In this document: piece after piece, positions 42,623 through 50,622 of the stretch
Layout: the number at the start of each line of letters is the position of its first letter
How positions within the stretch are numbered: position 1 is the first letter of the stretch
Source: Crystallibacter degradans
GTDB taxonomy: Bacteria; Actinomycetota; Actinomycetes; Actinomycetales; Micrococcaceae
Assembly (NCBI RefSeq): GCF_012952295.1
Contig: NZ_JABBCH010000008.1
Location: 112,700-176,699, forward strand
Direction of reading: 5' to 3'
Length of the DNA stretch: 64,000 bases
Position numbers and translations under genes: made by a program
Notes under the pieces: model-generated
What the model was told of the DNA's origin: nothing
Seen by the model: the letters and a program-made list of their open reading frames with translations, nothing else
Databases searched by the model: none

Positions 42623-42676
42623 CTCAGGCAACACACAGGTTGCTCCGGGTCAATAAACAAGTTGGAGCTTTAGTGT
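42623..42676 (+). promoter_or_regulatory. Upstream element and -10 of small RNA copy C
   Basis: CAGG at 42625 and 42636 and CCGG at 42645 repeat the 11/9 spacing; ACAGGTT-N-CTCCGGG matches copy B; 21 bases later comes TAGTGT (42671-42676). Confidence 0.6.
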
Positions 42677-42680
42677 GAAA

Positions 42681-42764
42681 ACACCTCATAAAGGTGCGAG
42701 TGATGCGGCGTCGGCCGGTCGGAGTTTTCCCCCAACCTCCAGCCCGGCCGGCGCCTTTCTCTTT
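42681..42764 (+). ncRNA. Candidate small RNA, C-rich-loop family, copy C
   Basis: About 84 nt. CACCT (42682-42686) pairs with AGGTG (42692-42696), then GCGAGTGA. The terminator stem GGCGTCGGCCGG (42707-42718) pairs with CCGGCCGGCGCC ending near 42754 (one G-T pair), with a loop holding TTTTCCCCCAACCTCC, then TTTCTCTTT. No plus-strand gene follows; the next gene is convergent. The three copies share promoter, first hairpin, GCGAGTGA and loop, but differ in stem sequence with pairing conserved. Confidence 0.75.
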
Positions 42765-42800
42765 GCCGCACGATTTAGCGGGGACGTTCGCTGCTTGGAC

Positions 42801-43175
42801 TCAGGCCTCCTTCGCGTATTCGGCCGCGCTCAGGAATTCGTAGCCGACAAACGGCTCGTTGCCCTCAACCCAGGCATCATGGCCCGGAGGGATGGCGTAG
42901 GAGTCACCGGCCTTCACCGTGGCACGCGTTCCATCGGTCAGCTCGACAGTCAGGGACCCGCCGGTGCACAAACCCACATGGCTGATCTGGCAGGAATCGG
43001 TCTTGACCACGGGTTTGATGCACTCGGACCAACGCCATCCTGATTCGAATCGGAACCGCGCCATGGTGTAGTCGCTGACCGTGACCACATCTACTTGTGT
43101 CTTATCGGGACGGCGTTTCTCATCCGGATCGTCAAAGGACCGTGAGGCAAGCTGGGATACAGCGTTTGCAGACAT
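42801..43175 (-). CDS. Cupin-domain protein
   Basis: This 124-residue protein is a single cupin beta-barrel with QISHVGLCTGGSLTVELTDG (motif 1 region) and KAGDSYAIPPGHDAWVEG (motif 2 region). The metal-binding His set is incomplete in the first motif, so it may be a binding rather than catalytic cupin. It resembles cupins placed beside P450 or dehydrogenase genes. AGGAG is six bases before ATG 43175; a frame extending to 43301 is probably not used. Function is open. Confidence 0.83.
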   Translation of the reverse strand: MSANAVSQLASRSFDDPDEKRRPDKTQVDVVTVSDYTMARFRFESGWRWSECIKPVVKTDSCQISHVGLCTGGSLTVELTDGTRATVKAGDSYAIPPGHDAWVEGNEPFVGYEFLSAAEYAKEA

Positions 43176-43367
43176 TTTCTGCTCCTGCGGAATATACGAG
43201 CCGTACGACGATGCCTCCGGGCAACCCGGCTCAAGCCACTCCGGAAGCGGTCTGCCCTCACCGCCTTTGATGGATGTCTCGACGGAAGGGGATCTTGGCA
43301 CAAATTCGCACCTCCCACCTTCCTCCGATCGGCTCAGCTTGTCGAGAGCCCCGGGTGAGTCCCTTGA

Positions 43368-44321
43368 TTACGGAAGCGCGCGTCCCCGGGCAGCCACCCA
43401 CAACGAATACCACTCGTCCCGCGTCATGGATGCGGCTATCTGTTCGGCTTCCGCGCAAGCCTGGATCCGCTTCGGGTTGCTGGTACCGACCACCGGCCGG
43501 ATACGGGCCGGATGCCGCGTCAGCCAGCCCAGCACCACAGCCTCCGGTGAACACTCCTTTTCCTCCGCGATTTCGGTGACCAAGGCCGCGGTTGCCGCGT
43601 CCGGGCCGGTTTCCGCCGTCCCGGCCGCCCCGCTGTAGCGGCCTTGCGCCAGCGCGCCCCAGGCTTGCAGTTCGACGTTGTTCGCTTGGCAGTACTCAAG
43701 GGTGCCGTGCGGAAATCCGATCTCGGCGGCCTCGGTGTGGTTGACCAGCACGCCGGATTCGAGCCATCCGCTGCGGTGCAGGCTCATCTCCAGCTGGTTC
43801 GCCGCAATCGGGTCCGGCAGGGAGGACTGGAGCCAGCGCATCTGGTCTGCGGACATATTTGAAACGCCCAGCCGCAGCACCTTACCGCCGTCCCTAAGCT
43901 GCTGGAAAGCGGAGGCGATTTCCTCCGGGTGTGCGAGCGGGTCCGGACGGTGGATCAACAGCACATCGATCCGGTCCGTGCCCAGCCGCTCCAGACTCTC
44001 CTCAACCCGGGCAATGATCGTTTCACGGGAGGAATCGTACTGCCCGATGCGGCCGGTGGCCGGAAGCCGGATACCGCATTTGGTCTGCAGTTGGATCCTA
44101 TCGCGCAGCTCCGGTCTGTCCATGAGGACGCGCCCGAATGCTTCTTCCGCCTTGCCGTGCGCGTAGATGTCGGCATGGTCAAAGATTGTGATGCCCGCTT
44201 CCAACGCCGCATCAACGGCCGTGTTGGCCGCCGCTATATCGCCGGCTTCAAGCGGTCCGGAACCCCAGCCGCCACCCAAACCCATGCAGCCGAAAATCAG
44301 GCGGGAACCGGCGTCGTTCAT
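43368..44321 (-). CDS. Aldo/keto reductase (YdhF-like)
   Basis: This 317-residue NADPH-dependent AKR has FDHADIYAHGKAEEAFGRVL (catalytic Asp and Tyr), a Lys in LQTKCGIRLP and His in LLIHRPDPL, and the cofactor loop in RPVVGTSNPKRIQAC. The pattern, especially HADIYAHGKAEEAFG, is that of the E. coli YdhF group. The gene is distinct from the reductase at 22390. AAGGATTTCC precedes the ATG. The substrate is not known. Confidence 0.92.
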   Translation of the reverse strand: MNDAGSRLIFGCMGLGGGWGSGPLEAGDIAAANTAVDAALEAGITIFDHADIYAHGKAEEAFGRVLMDRPELRDRIQLQTKCGIRLPATGRIGQYDSSRETIIARVEESLERLGTDRIDVLLIHRPDPLAHPEEIASAFQQLRDGGKVLRLGVSNMSADQMRWLQSSLPDPIAANQLEMSLHRSGWLESGVLVNHTEAAEIGFPHGTLEYCQANNVELQAWGALAQGRYSGAAGTAETGPDAATAALVTEIAEEKECSPEAVVLGWLTRHPARIRPVVGTSNPKRIQACAEAEQIAASMTRDEWYSLWVAARGRALP

Positions 44322-44476
44322 TGGAAATCCTTCTCTCGGTGAGGCGATACAGCGTACGACGGCGGGCTACCGCGATACCCCGTGCCGGCACCGCCCCTAG
44401 CGGGGTGCGCAGCAAACCGGCAATAGTAGAAGCGGAACCGCTGCTGCGCAGTCTCCCACCTACAAAGGAGAGAACA

Positions 44477-44704
44477 ATGGAAATTGCCAAAGACGACGCC
44501 GGCGATATGGTCATCGGCGACGTAAGCAGACTCGGCGGCCGGGCACTGACTGTCGGGATAACCGGCATCTCCGGCGACGAAGTGCTCAGCATCGGCTGGG
44601 TAGAGACCGGTGACAGCCTCAGGCTCAATCTCGAAGATGCTGTCACCCTGCGCGATGAGATCGACCGGATCATCAAGGATCGGCACGCCCACGAGGACCT
44701 TTAG
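44477..44704 (+). CDS. Small hypothetical protein
   Basis: This 75-residue acidic protein reads MEIAKDDAGDMVIGDVSRLG at the start and forms a predicted small alpha/beta fold. It has no recognised domain. AAAGGAG stands at ideal distance before ATG 44477 and the frame has the codon bias of its neighbours. Its stop overlaps by four bases the end of the small gene on the other strand. Confidence 0.65.
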   Translation: MEIAKDDAGDMVIGDVSRLGGRALTVGITGISGDEVLSIGWVETGDSLRLNLEDAVTLRDEIDRIIKDRHAHEDL

Positions 44705-44892
44705 CCTTGGACTGCGGGCGGCGCCACGATCACCCGGTGCTGCCCCTCGCACAGGTACACCGCCAGAGTCCCCTCGGGGACCGGGCCTTCCGCAGGCCAC
44801 TGGCTCTCGTCGAGCCCGCGCAGTCCCGCGCCGCAGAAAGGACAGCCCTGCTGCCCATTGCCCGGAACACTTTCCCGCTGTTCGTCTGCCAC
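44701..44892 (-). CDS. Small zinc-ribbon-like protein (CPFCG)
   Basis: This 63-residue protein has CPFCGAG near residue 17 and a single later Cys in VYLCEGQH, a partial zinc-ribbon arrangement, in a mostly hydrophilic chain. GGAGG lies nine bases before GTG 44892. It is 85 bases downstream of the ferredoxin gene on the same strand and may be the last gene of the P450 operon. Its role there is unknown. Confidence 0.55.
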   Translation of the reverse strand: MADEQRESVPGNGQQGCPFCGAGLRGLDESQWPAEGPVPEGTLAVYLCEGQHRVIVAPPAVQG

Positions 44893-44977
44893 AGTTACGT
44901 CCCTCCGAGTGCCGCCGAACCGTTTCTTCAACCTACGTCGATTTCCCTCCCAGCGGAACCTCTGCCCGACCCTGAGC

Positions 44978-45292
44978 TCAGAGCTGGGTTTCGGGAAGGC
45001 GGACGGTAATGTCCTCCGAAACCTGCAGCTGGCAGGAAAGCCGGCTGTTGGCGCAGCGTTCAGAGGCGGTGCAGTCCAGCATCTCGTCTTCCACGTCGCT
45101 GACGGCGGCCAGCCCTTCCGGATCTTCGGTTTCGACGTAGACATGGCAGGTGGCGCACATGGCGCTGCCGCCGCATTCAGCGACGATGCCCGGCACTCCG
45201 TTGGAAACCGCAGTGCGCATCACGCTGATGCCCGGTTCCGCATCCAGTACTGTTTCCAGTCCATCGGGCAGGATGTAGGTAATCTTCGGCAT
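44978..45292 (-). CDS. [2Fe-2S] ferredoxin (putidaredoxin-like)
   Basis: This 104-residue electron carrier has the four cluster ligands Cys40, Cys46 and Cys49 in CGGSAMCATCHVYVE and Cys87 in RLSCQL, the adrenodoxin/putidaredoxin spacing. It is encoded 24 bases after the P450 gene and should deliver electrons to it. Such partners are standard for CYP199A enzymes. The matching FAD-dependent ferredoxin reductase is not in the window and must be encoded elsewhere. Confidence 0.93.
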   Translation of the reverse strand: MPKITYILPDGLETVLDAEPGISVMRTAVSNGVPGIVAECGGSAMCATCHVYVETEDPEGLAAVSDVEDEMLDCTASERCANSRLSCQLQVSEDITVRLPETQL

Positions 45293-45316
45293 GGTATTCC
45301 TCCTTGTTATAAGTTT

Positions 45317-46525
45317 TCAGGCCGCCGTCAGGCGCAGCGGCAGGCTGTCCAGCCCGCGCAGGGTGTTATTCAGCTGCTGGACGGGTTCGCCGGCGGGCTC
45401 GAGCTTTTCAACGTGGCGTACGAGGGCCGTAAGGAAGCACTCGCCTTCCAAGCGGGCCAGCATCTGGCCCAGGCAGGCGTGGACGCCGAATCCGAAGCCC
45501 ACGTGACCGGCAGCCTTGCGGCTGATGTCGAAGCGTGCCGGGTTCTCCCATTGGCGCGGATCGCGGTTTGCCGCGGCGAGGAACATCAGAACCTTGGATC
45601 CCTCCGGAATCCTGATGCCGGAGAGCTCGGCATCCTTGTTGGTGGTGCGGAAGAAGGTCTGGACCGGCGACGAGTAGCGCACGGTTTCCTCAAAGGCCGC
45701 ACGTGCGAGGGACGGGTCCTCGCGCAGGTAGCCGAACTGCTCCGGGTTTTCGGCCAGGCACTGCAGGGCGTTGCCGATCCCGTGCACCGTGGTGTCGACG
45801 CCGGCGGAGAGGAAGGAGCGCAGCAGCTTGGCCTGGTCCTCTTCGTTGTAGCCGGCTTCGGCCGCCGCCGCGTGGATTTTCGCTCCGAGCCCGTCCGGCG
45901 CGGGCGCACCCGGCTGGCACTGTTCCATGATCCAGGCCTGCGCCTTGGCGCCGCGCTCCATGGCGCGCTCGAAGTGGCTGTTCCGGGGACCGAAGGTATT
46001 GAAGACCATCGTGCCGTAGGGCAGCAGGTTCTCGCGGCCGTCCTTCGGCAGCCCGATGAAGTCCGGAAAAACCTCCAAAGGGTAGGCCTCGGCAAGGTCA
46101 GCAACGCCATCAACAGTGCCTTTTCCCGCGGCCACTCGCTCCACCAGTTCGTCGGCGCGCTCCTGGAACCCCTCCTTGAGCCCGCGCAGCACCTTCGGCG
46201 TCATGATGTGGGAGACCACATGTCGGGCCTTGGTGTGGTGGGGTGGATCGGCCTCAAGCAGCAGGCTCGGCGGACGCCACGGCTTCTCCTTGGCGAAGTC
46301 CGAGATACCTACACCTCGGGACGAAACGTACGTCTCATGGTCGGCCAGGACCTGGGAGACTTCCGTATGCCGGGCGACGCCATACAGCTGGTAGCGCTCC
46401 AGCCAGAACACCGGTCCAGCCTCGCGCATCTGCTCATGGGCCTCGTAGGGATCGTTCAGGAACTCGTCGCTAAACGGGTCCAGCTCCAGGACCGGTACTT
46501 CCTGCGCTGTGGATTGGATAGTCAA
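45317..46525 (-). CDS. Cytochrome P450, CYP199A-like (para-substituted benzoate oxidation)
   Basis: This 402-residue soluble P450 has the oxygen-activating helix AGVDTT (241-246), the ExxR pair Glu280-Arg283 and the heme-thiolate loop FGFGVHACLG with Cys351. The N-terminal pattern LDPFSDEFLNDPYEAHEQMR and the substrate-recognition stretch SRGVGISDFAKEKPWRPPS match CYP199A2/A4, which O-demethylate 4-methoxybenzoate and vanillate-type acids; the Arg and Ser of PWRPPS correspond to the residues that bind the substrate carboxylate there. The gene lies nine bases behind an orphan binding-protein gene and before its ferredoxin. Substrate class is inferred from that similarity. Confidence 0.9.
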   Translation of the reverse strand: MTIQSTAQEVPVLELDPFSDEFLNDPYEAHEQMREAGPVFWLERYQLYGVARHTEVSQVLADHETYVSSRGVGISDFAKEKPWRPPSLLLEADPPHHTKARHVVSHIMTPKVLRGLKEGFQERADELVERVAAGKGTVDGVADLAEAYPLEVFPDFIGLPKDGRENLLPYGTMVFNTFGPRNSHFERAMERGAKAQAWIMEQCQPGAPAPDGLGAKIHAAAAEAGYNEEDQAKLLRSFLSAGVDTTVHGIGNALQCLAENPEQFGYLREDPSLARAAFEETVRYSSPVQTFFRTTNKDAELSGIRIPEGSKVLMFLAAANRDPRQWENPARFDISRKAAGHVGFGFGVHACLGQMLARLEGECFLTALVRHVEKLEPAGEPVQQLNNTLRGLDSLPLRLTAA

Positions 46526-46534
46526 GGTTCTCCC

Positions 46535-47497
46535 CTACTCCGCGACGAGGGACGCGATGTCCAGTTCGCTGTCGATGATCTTGTACTCAAACATCAGGTC
46601 CGCTGTTTTCTGCAGCTGCTGGGTGTCCAATTCGCCCTGGAACCGGGGCATCTCGATGGCTTCGACGACGTCGGCCGTCACCTTGGTGAACGTCGGCACC
46701 AGCTCGACCAGCCGCTCGCGGTTGCCCTGCAGCTCCTCGGCAGAGGCGGAGATGGACTCCTGGAACGCAGCGATTGCCTCGGGATTCTCCTGCGCAAACT
46801 TTTCGGTGGTGATCCAGCCGCCCACCGGCATGTCCGCAACAGGACCGGTGAACAGATCACCGATCTTCACCAAGCCTGCTGCCGTAGCGCTGGCCTGGAA
46901 CGGTTCCACCTGCCAGATGGCGTCCACGGCGCCACGTTCGAGGGCGGCCTGCATGTCCGGATAGGGCATCTCCACGAGCTTCACATTGGAGGTCTGCATG
47001 CCGGCATCCTCGAGCAGCGAGTTGATGGCAACGGTGCCGATATTCTGCAGGTTATTAACTGCGAAGGTCTTCCCATTCAGATCCGCCACCGTTTCAATAC
47101 CTGAATCCTTCGCGACGAAGATGCCGTGGTCGGCTTTGCCTACGTCGTTACCCGCGACAAGCCGGATAGGCAGGCCCTGTTCGACCGCCAGCAGTGCCGA
47201 AGTGTAATTCGTATACATCAGATCCACACTGCCGGAGACCAGGGCCGGAATGGCAGCCGCCCCACCCTGCGTGGGAACGAGTTCCACATCGAGGCCGTTG
47301 TCGGCGAAGATCCCGGATTCATCCGCGTTGACCGCCGTGGACGTATGCACGAGCGGGAAATAACCCAACTGAAGTTCCTCGGCAGCCCCGTCTCCCGAGC
47401 CGGCGGAAGCACCGCCGCCGCACGCGCTCAAGGCGAGCGCCGCCGTCGTCAATACGGCGCCTACAGTTGCCATTTTGATGCTTCTCCGTTGAACCAT
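46535..47497 (-). CDS. NitT/TauT-type ABC substrate-binding lipoprotein (orphan, no transporter partner)
   Basis: This 320-residue lipoprotein resembles SsuA/TauA/ThiY binders: lipobox ALSAC (Cys about 25), QLGYFPLVHTSTAVNAD, then GGAAAIPALVSGSVDLMYTN, VAGNDVGKADHGIFV and IWQVEPFQASATAAG. This family delivers aromatic or sulfonated acids and pyrimidines to a permease/ATPase pair. Neither permease nor ATPase is here; the gene is instead followed directly by the P450. GGGAG precedes ATG 47497; a GTG at 47515 adds six residues. It may serve a transporter encoded elsewhere. Confidence 0.88.
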   Translation of the reverse strand: MVQRRSIKMATVGAVLTTAALALSACGGGASAGSGDGAAEELQLGYFPLVHTSTAVNADESGIFADNGLDVELVPTQGGAAAIPALVSGSVDLMYTNYTSALLAVEQGLPIRLVAGNDVGKADHGIFVAKDSGIETVADLNGKTFAVNNLQNIGTVAINSLLEDAGMQTSNVKLVEMPYPDMQAALERGAVDAIWQVEPFQASATAAGLVKIGDLFTGPVADMPVGGWITTEKFAQENPEAIAAFQESISASAEELQGNRERLVELVPTFTKVTADVVEAIEMPRFQGELDTQQLQKTADLMFEYKIIDSELDIASLVAE

Positions 47498-47612
47498 CGC
47501 ACTCCCTCTCGTCACTGGGCAATGTCAGCCCGCGTTCCCCAAGCCCGGTTCACTACGTTGCGACCGGCAGTACAGGAACTATGACCCATGACACAATAGC
47601 CGGAACAGTCCG

Positions 47613-47626
47613 CTTTCATTTGAAAG
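47613..47626. promoter_or_regulatory. Short palindrome in the P450-operon / IclR divergent region
   Basis: CTTTCA (47613-47618) and TGAAAG (47621-47626) are perfectly inverted around TT, ten bases before the IclR start. It could be an IclR autoregulatory site; its second half also supplies the AAAGG of the gene's ribosome-binding site, so a coincidence cannot be excluded. Confidence 0.35.
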
Positions 47627-47635
47627 GAAAAACTC

Positions 47636-48508
47636 GTGGCCAGATCATCTGGCGGCCGCTCGGCGTTGAGCCGCGTCATGCAGGTCTTTACAGCGTTCGA
47701 CGTCGATGCGGTCTTCCTGAACATCTCGCAGCTGTCGGTGCGCAGCGGCTTGCCGCTGGCCACAACACACCGGATCGTTGCCGAGATGGAGGACTTCGGC
47801 CTGCTGGAGCGGCAGCCCGACAAGACATACCGGTTGGGGGTGCGGCTCTGGGAAATCGCTTGCCGGACCCCGGGCGCGCTCGGCCTGCGCGAAATTGCGA
47901 TGCCGCACCTTCAGTCCGTCCAGTCCAGGGTCCGGCAGCACACCCAGTTGGGCATCTTGGAGGGTCAGGAGGTGCTGTTCCTCGAACGCCTCTCCGCGCG
48001 AGATGCGGTAGTCAACGTGACGCTGGTGGGCGGGCGGCTCCCGCTGCACGCCTCCAGCAGCGGCCTCGTCCTGCTGGCGCATGCCGATGACGAGTTCCAA
48101 CATGACGTGTTCTCCGGCGAGCTGTTCCGCTACACCGAGCAGACAGTCCAGTCTCCGGATGCCCTGCGCCGGCTCCTGCAGAAGATCCGCCGCGACGGCT
48201 TTGCCATCGGCAACGGCTTCATCCACCCGGATGCTCGTGGCATTGCCGTACCGGTGCGCGGGGTTAACGACACGATTGTGGCAGGCCTCAGCGTGGTGGT
48301 GCCGAACGACGACGCGCCGACGTTACCCCTGGTGCGTCTGCTCCAGGGGGCTTCAGCCGCCATCACCCAAGATCTGCTGGCGGCATACACTCCCCCGAAT
48401 GATCCGCAGTCAGCCCCGGGCGGGCGCTTCCGCCAACTCGTCAGTTCTTCGGCAGATTCCATGGAGTACCTGCCGACAGCACCGCGACCAACACGCGCCG
48501 GCAGGTAA
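47636..48508 (+). CDS. IclR-family transcriptional regulator (divergent from the P450 operon)
   Basis: This 290-residue regulator has the IclR winged helix (SRVMQVFTAFDVDAVFLNIS, LATTHRIVAEMEDFGLLERQ) and effector domain with LREIAMPHLQSVQSRVRQ and GFAIGNGFIHPDARGIAVPV. AAAGGA lies eight bases before GTG 47636. It is divergent from the binding protein-P450-ferredoxin operon, the standard position for its regulator; an aromatic acid is the expected effector. A roughly 40-residue polar tail (PRPTRAGR end) is disordered. Confidence 0.92.
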   Translation: MARSSGGRSALSRVMQVFTAFDVDAVFLNISQLSVRSGLPLATTHRIVAEMEDFGLLERQPDKTYRLGVRLWEIACRTPGALGLREIAMPHLQSVQSRVRQHTQLGILEGQEVLFLERLSARDAVVNVTLVGGRLPLHASSSGLVLLAHADDEFQHDVFSGELFRYTEQTVQSPDALRRLLQKIRRDGFAIGNGFIHPDARGIAVPVRGVNDTIVAGLSVVVPNDDAPTLPLVRLLQGASAAITQDLLAAYTPPNDPQSAPGGRFRQLVSSSADSMEYLPTAPRPTRAGR

Positions 48509-48561
48509 GTCCGCTCGGATCCGTCCGGCGGCAGGCCAGATGCCTGGCCCAATTCAGAGGA

Positions 48562-48593
48562 CGACGTCGGCACTTTGGTAAGTGCCGACGTCG
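48562..48593. terminator. Perfect 14-bp hairpin terminator
   Basis: CGACGTCGGCACTT (48562-48575) pairs perfectly with AAGTGCCGACGTCG (48580-48593) around a TGGT tetraloop. It lies between the IclR stop at 48508 and the convergent DoxX stop at 48627, as expected for a two-way terminator. No T-tract follows. Confidence 0.7.
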
Positions 48594-48626
48594 AACTTCG
48601 TATCTGGTTGGGTAGGGATTTCGTTG

Positions 48627-49070
48627 TCAGGCGAGGACCGCCACTTTCGATTCCTTTCGGCCGAAGAGGTAACGGTCCACGGAGTACGGGCCGGGGCCGA
48701 TCAGTGCAATGGCAAGGGCTGCCGTGCCCAGAATCAGCACCTGGGAAAAGCCTCCCTGCTCCACGTAGAAACCGGAGGGCAGGTGCGCGAAGATGAGAGC
48801 TCCGGCCATGTCGGCCATAAACAACAGGGCGATCGGCCGGGTCAGTACGCCCAGGATGAGGGCCATGCCGCCGAGGAGTTCCAGGTAGGAGATGAACGGA
48901 CCGAACAGTTCGGGCAGCGGCACGCCCAACTGGGTGAAGTAGCCCGTGACGCCGGCTACGGTATTCTGGCTGACTTTCTGCCACCCGTAGGCGACAAAGA
49001 TCAGTCCGGCGATGACGCGCAAGGCAGTAATTCCAATATGCTGCAGCTGTATGCGGGTGGAATCGGACAT
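48627..49070 (-). CDS. DoxX family membrane protein
   Basis: This 147-residue protein has four helices and the DoxX pattern ALRVIAGLIFVAYGWQKVSQ at about residues 15-34, LGVPLPELFGPFISYLELLGG and ALLFMADMAGALIFAHL. DoxX-like proteins take part in respiratory or redox-stress membrane functions, but the activity is poorly known. GAAGGAGAACCCG precedes ATG 49070. It is monocistronic. Confidence 0.9.
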   Translation of the reverse strand: MSDSTRIQLQHIGITALRVIAGLIFVAYGWQKVSQNTVAGVTGYFTQLGVPLPELFGPFISYLELLGGMALILGVLTRPIALLFMADMAGALIFAHLPSGFYVEQGGFSQVLILGTAALAIALIGPGPYSVDRYLFGRKESKVAVLA

Positions 49071-49224
49071 CGGGTTCTCCTTCGGACGGGACGCTCCTTG
49101 GACTGCGATTAGTTGACATGTCCAGCATCTATCCGTGCTCTTGAAAAATCCTTGGGTCCCGGAAAAAATGCTTGCGGCGGCTACATGGTCAGCCGAGTAG
49201 CCAACAGGCCCGCTAGGCTGGAAA

Positions 49225-49812
49225 GTGTCCCGAAACCCTGTCCTCATCCACCGGATCGCACGCGTCACCACCGAGATTTTCGCGCCCGCTGTCCTGGTGA
49301 CACTGGTGCTGGTGACCTCCCCGTTCACCCTGCCGGAGGTGACCGCAGCGCAGGCTGCCGTGGCCGCATTCTTTGTCACGCTCTTGCCCTTCAGCGTTGT
49401 GGTCCTGCTGGCCCGGCGGGGCAAACTCAGCGACATCCACATCGGGACGCGGACGCAGCGCGCTCCCATCCTGGCGGGCACCGCCGTCTCGATCGGAGTT
49501 GGCCTCTGGCTGCTCACGCTGATGCAGGCACCGCCGGCGCTGCACTCGCTGGTCTACGCCGTGCTGCTGGGTTTGGTGGCTTCCCTGCTCATAAATCTGG
49601 TCTGGAAAGTGTCCGTACATGCCGCGGTGGCTGGGATCCTCGGAGCGATGCTGGCCTCGGCTACCCTGCCGCTGGGACTCCTTTGGGCAGCCCTTCCCCT
49701 GGCAGTCGGGTGGTCCCGGGTCCAGTTGCTGGCCCACACCTGGCCGCAGGTGGTTGTGGGCTGGCTGCTTGGTCTGGGCATCTTCGCCGTGTACATCGTT
49801 TTCCTGCGGTGA
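49225..49812 (+). CDS. PAP2-like membrane protein
   Basis: This 195-residue membrane protein has five or six helices and a segment KVSVHAAVAGILGAMLAS with the His of the PAP2 phosphatase core, but the usual KxxxxxxRP and SRxxxxxHxxxD motifs are incomplete. It resembles actinobacterial phosphatase PAP2-family proteins that have lost some catalytic residues. Start GTG 49225 follows a GGAAA sequence. It could be an inactive or divergent lipid-phosphate enzyme. Confidence 0.68.
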   Translation: MSRNPVLIHRIARVTTEIFAPAVLVTLVLVTSPFTLPEVTAAQAAVAAFFVTLLPFSVVVLLARRGKLSDIHIGTRTQRAPILAGTAVSIGVGLWLLTLMQAPPALHSLVYAVLLGLVASLLINLVWKVSVHAAVAGILGAMLASATLPLGLLWAALPLAVGWSRVQLLAHTWPQVVVGWLLGLGIFAVYIVFLR

Positions 49813-49879
49813 CCGTGCCGGTACCGTACGGTGGAACGGTGATTCACGATGAGTTTCCGGCCGGGAGCAGGGCAGCCTG

Positions 49880-50581
49880 ATGGTGAGGACGATGGACAAC
49901 GGCAGCACCGGTGAACAGGCGCAGTTCCGCTCCGGTGTCGCCTCGATAGCGCTGGGGCTTTTTGTCAACCAGGGTTATGAGGCCACCAGCGTCGATGAGA
50001 TTGCGCAGGCTGCGGGTATCTCGCGGAGCAAGTTCTTCCGGCAATTCCGCTCCAAGGAAGATGTCATTTTCGCCGACCACGAGACCTTGCTGGAGCAGGC
50101 GGAAGTGCTGCTGACACAGGAACACCGGGACCCATGGGAAGCAGTCTGCCGGGTCGCCGCGATGGTTTTCGAGCATTTCGCGAAACAGGTCGAAACGTCC
50201 CGGCAGCGCTATCAGGTGGTCAACGCCGTACCCGCCTTGCGGGACCGCGAGCTCGTCACGGTCTTCCGCTATGAACGTCTGTTCGGCCAGTACCTTCGCG
50301 ACGCCGTCCCGGGACTGCCGCCGCTGGATGCCGTGCGCTTTGCGGCAACAGTCATCAGCACGCACAACTTCCTGCTCCGTGACCTGCTGCGCAATGAACG
50401 GGAACTCGACGTCGAGGAACTGCAGGCAGCACTCGATGACGTGCGGCGTCTGTACGGTGTGCTCGCGCCCTCGGACTCAAGCCCGCCGGCCGAGGAGGAA
50501 GTGGTCGTGGCCGTGTTCCCCAAGTCCCTCCCGCCGGCTGAACTTGCACGCAGGCTCCAGCAGAAACTGCGGGAAAGCTAG
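49880..50581 (+). CDS. TetR-family transcriptional regulator of the acyl-CoA operon
   Basis: This 233-residue regulator has the N-terminal TetR helix-turn-helix (ASIALGLFVNQGYEATSVDE, IAQAAGISRSKFFRQFRSK) and an alpha-helical ligand domain. The acyl-CoA operon follows on the same strand after 55 bp, and a perfect 12-bp inverted repeat lies in that gap, so it is very likely its repressor, with acyl-CoA as effector. The ATG at 49880 is ambiguous; a second ATG at 49892 is possible. The C-terminal tail is acidic and proline-rich. Confidence 0.9.
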   Translation: MVRTMDNGSTGEQAQFRSGVASIALGLFVNQGYEATSVDEIAQAAGISRSKFFRQFRSKEDVIFADHETLLEQAEVLLTQEHRDPWEAVCRVAAMVFEHFAKQVETSRQRYQVVNAVPALRDRELVTVFRYERLFGQYLRDAVPGLPPLDAVRFAATVISTHNFLLRDLLRNERELDVEELQAALDDVRRLYGVLAPSDSSPPAEEEVVVAVFPKSLPPAELARRLQQKLRES

Positions 50582-50583
50582 TT

Positions 50584-50622
50584 CTGAAACTCAGTTTCCC
50601 TTGACCCGGTACTGAGTTTCAG
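50584..50622. promoter_or_regulatory. TetR operator overlapping the acyl-CoA operon promoter
   Basis: CTGAAACTCAGT (50584-50595) and ACTGAGTTTCAG (50611-50622) are perfect inverted repeats separated by 15 bases. Each half is itself nearly palindromic (CTGA-N3-TCAG), so two TetR dimers could bind. The spacer carries the -35-like TTGACC. Confidence 0.75.

Noticed and set aside
44858..47104. 748-codon plus-strand open frame across the P450 operon
   Set aside because: It is antisense to ferredoxin, P450 and the binding-protein genes, all with intact motifs; no ribosome site and no recognisable domain.
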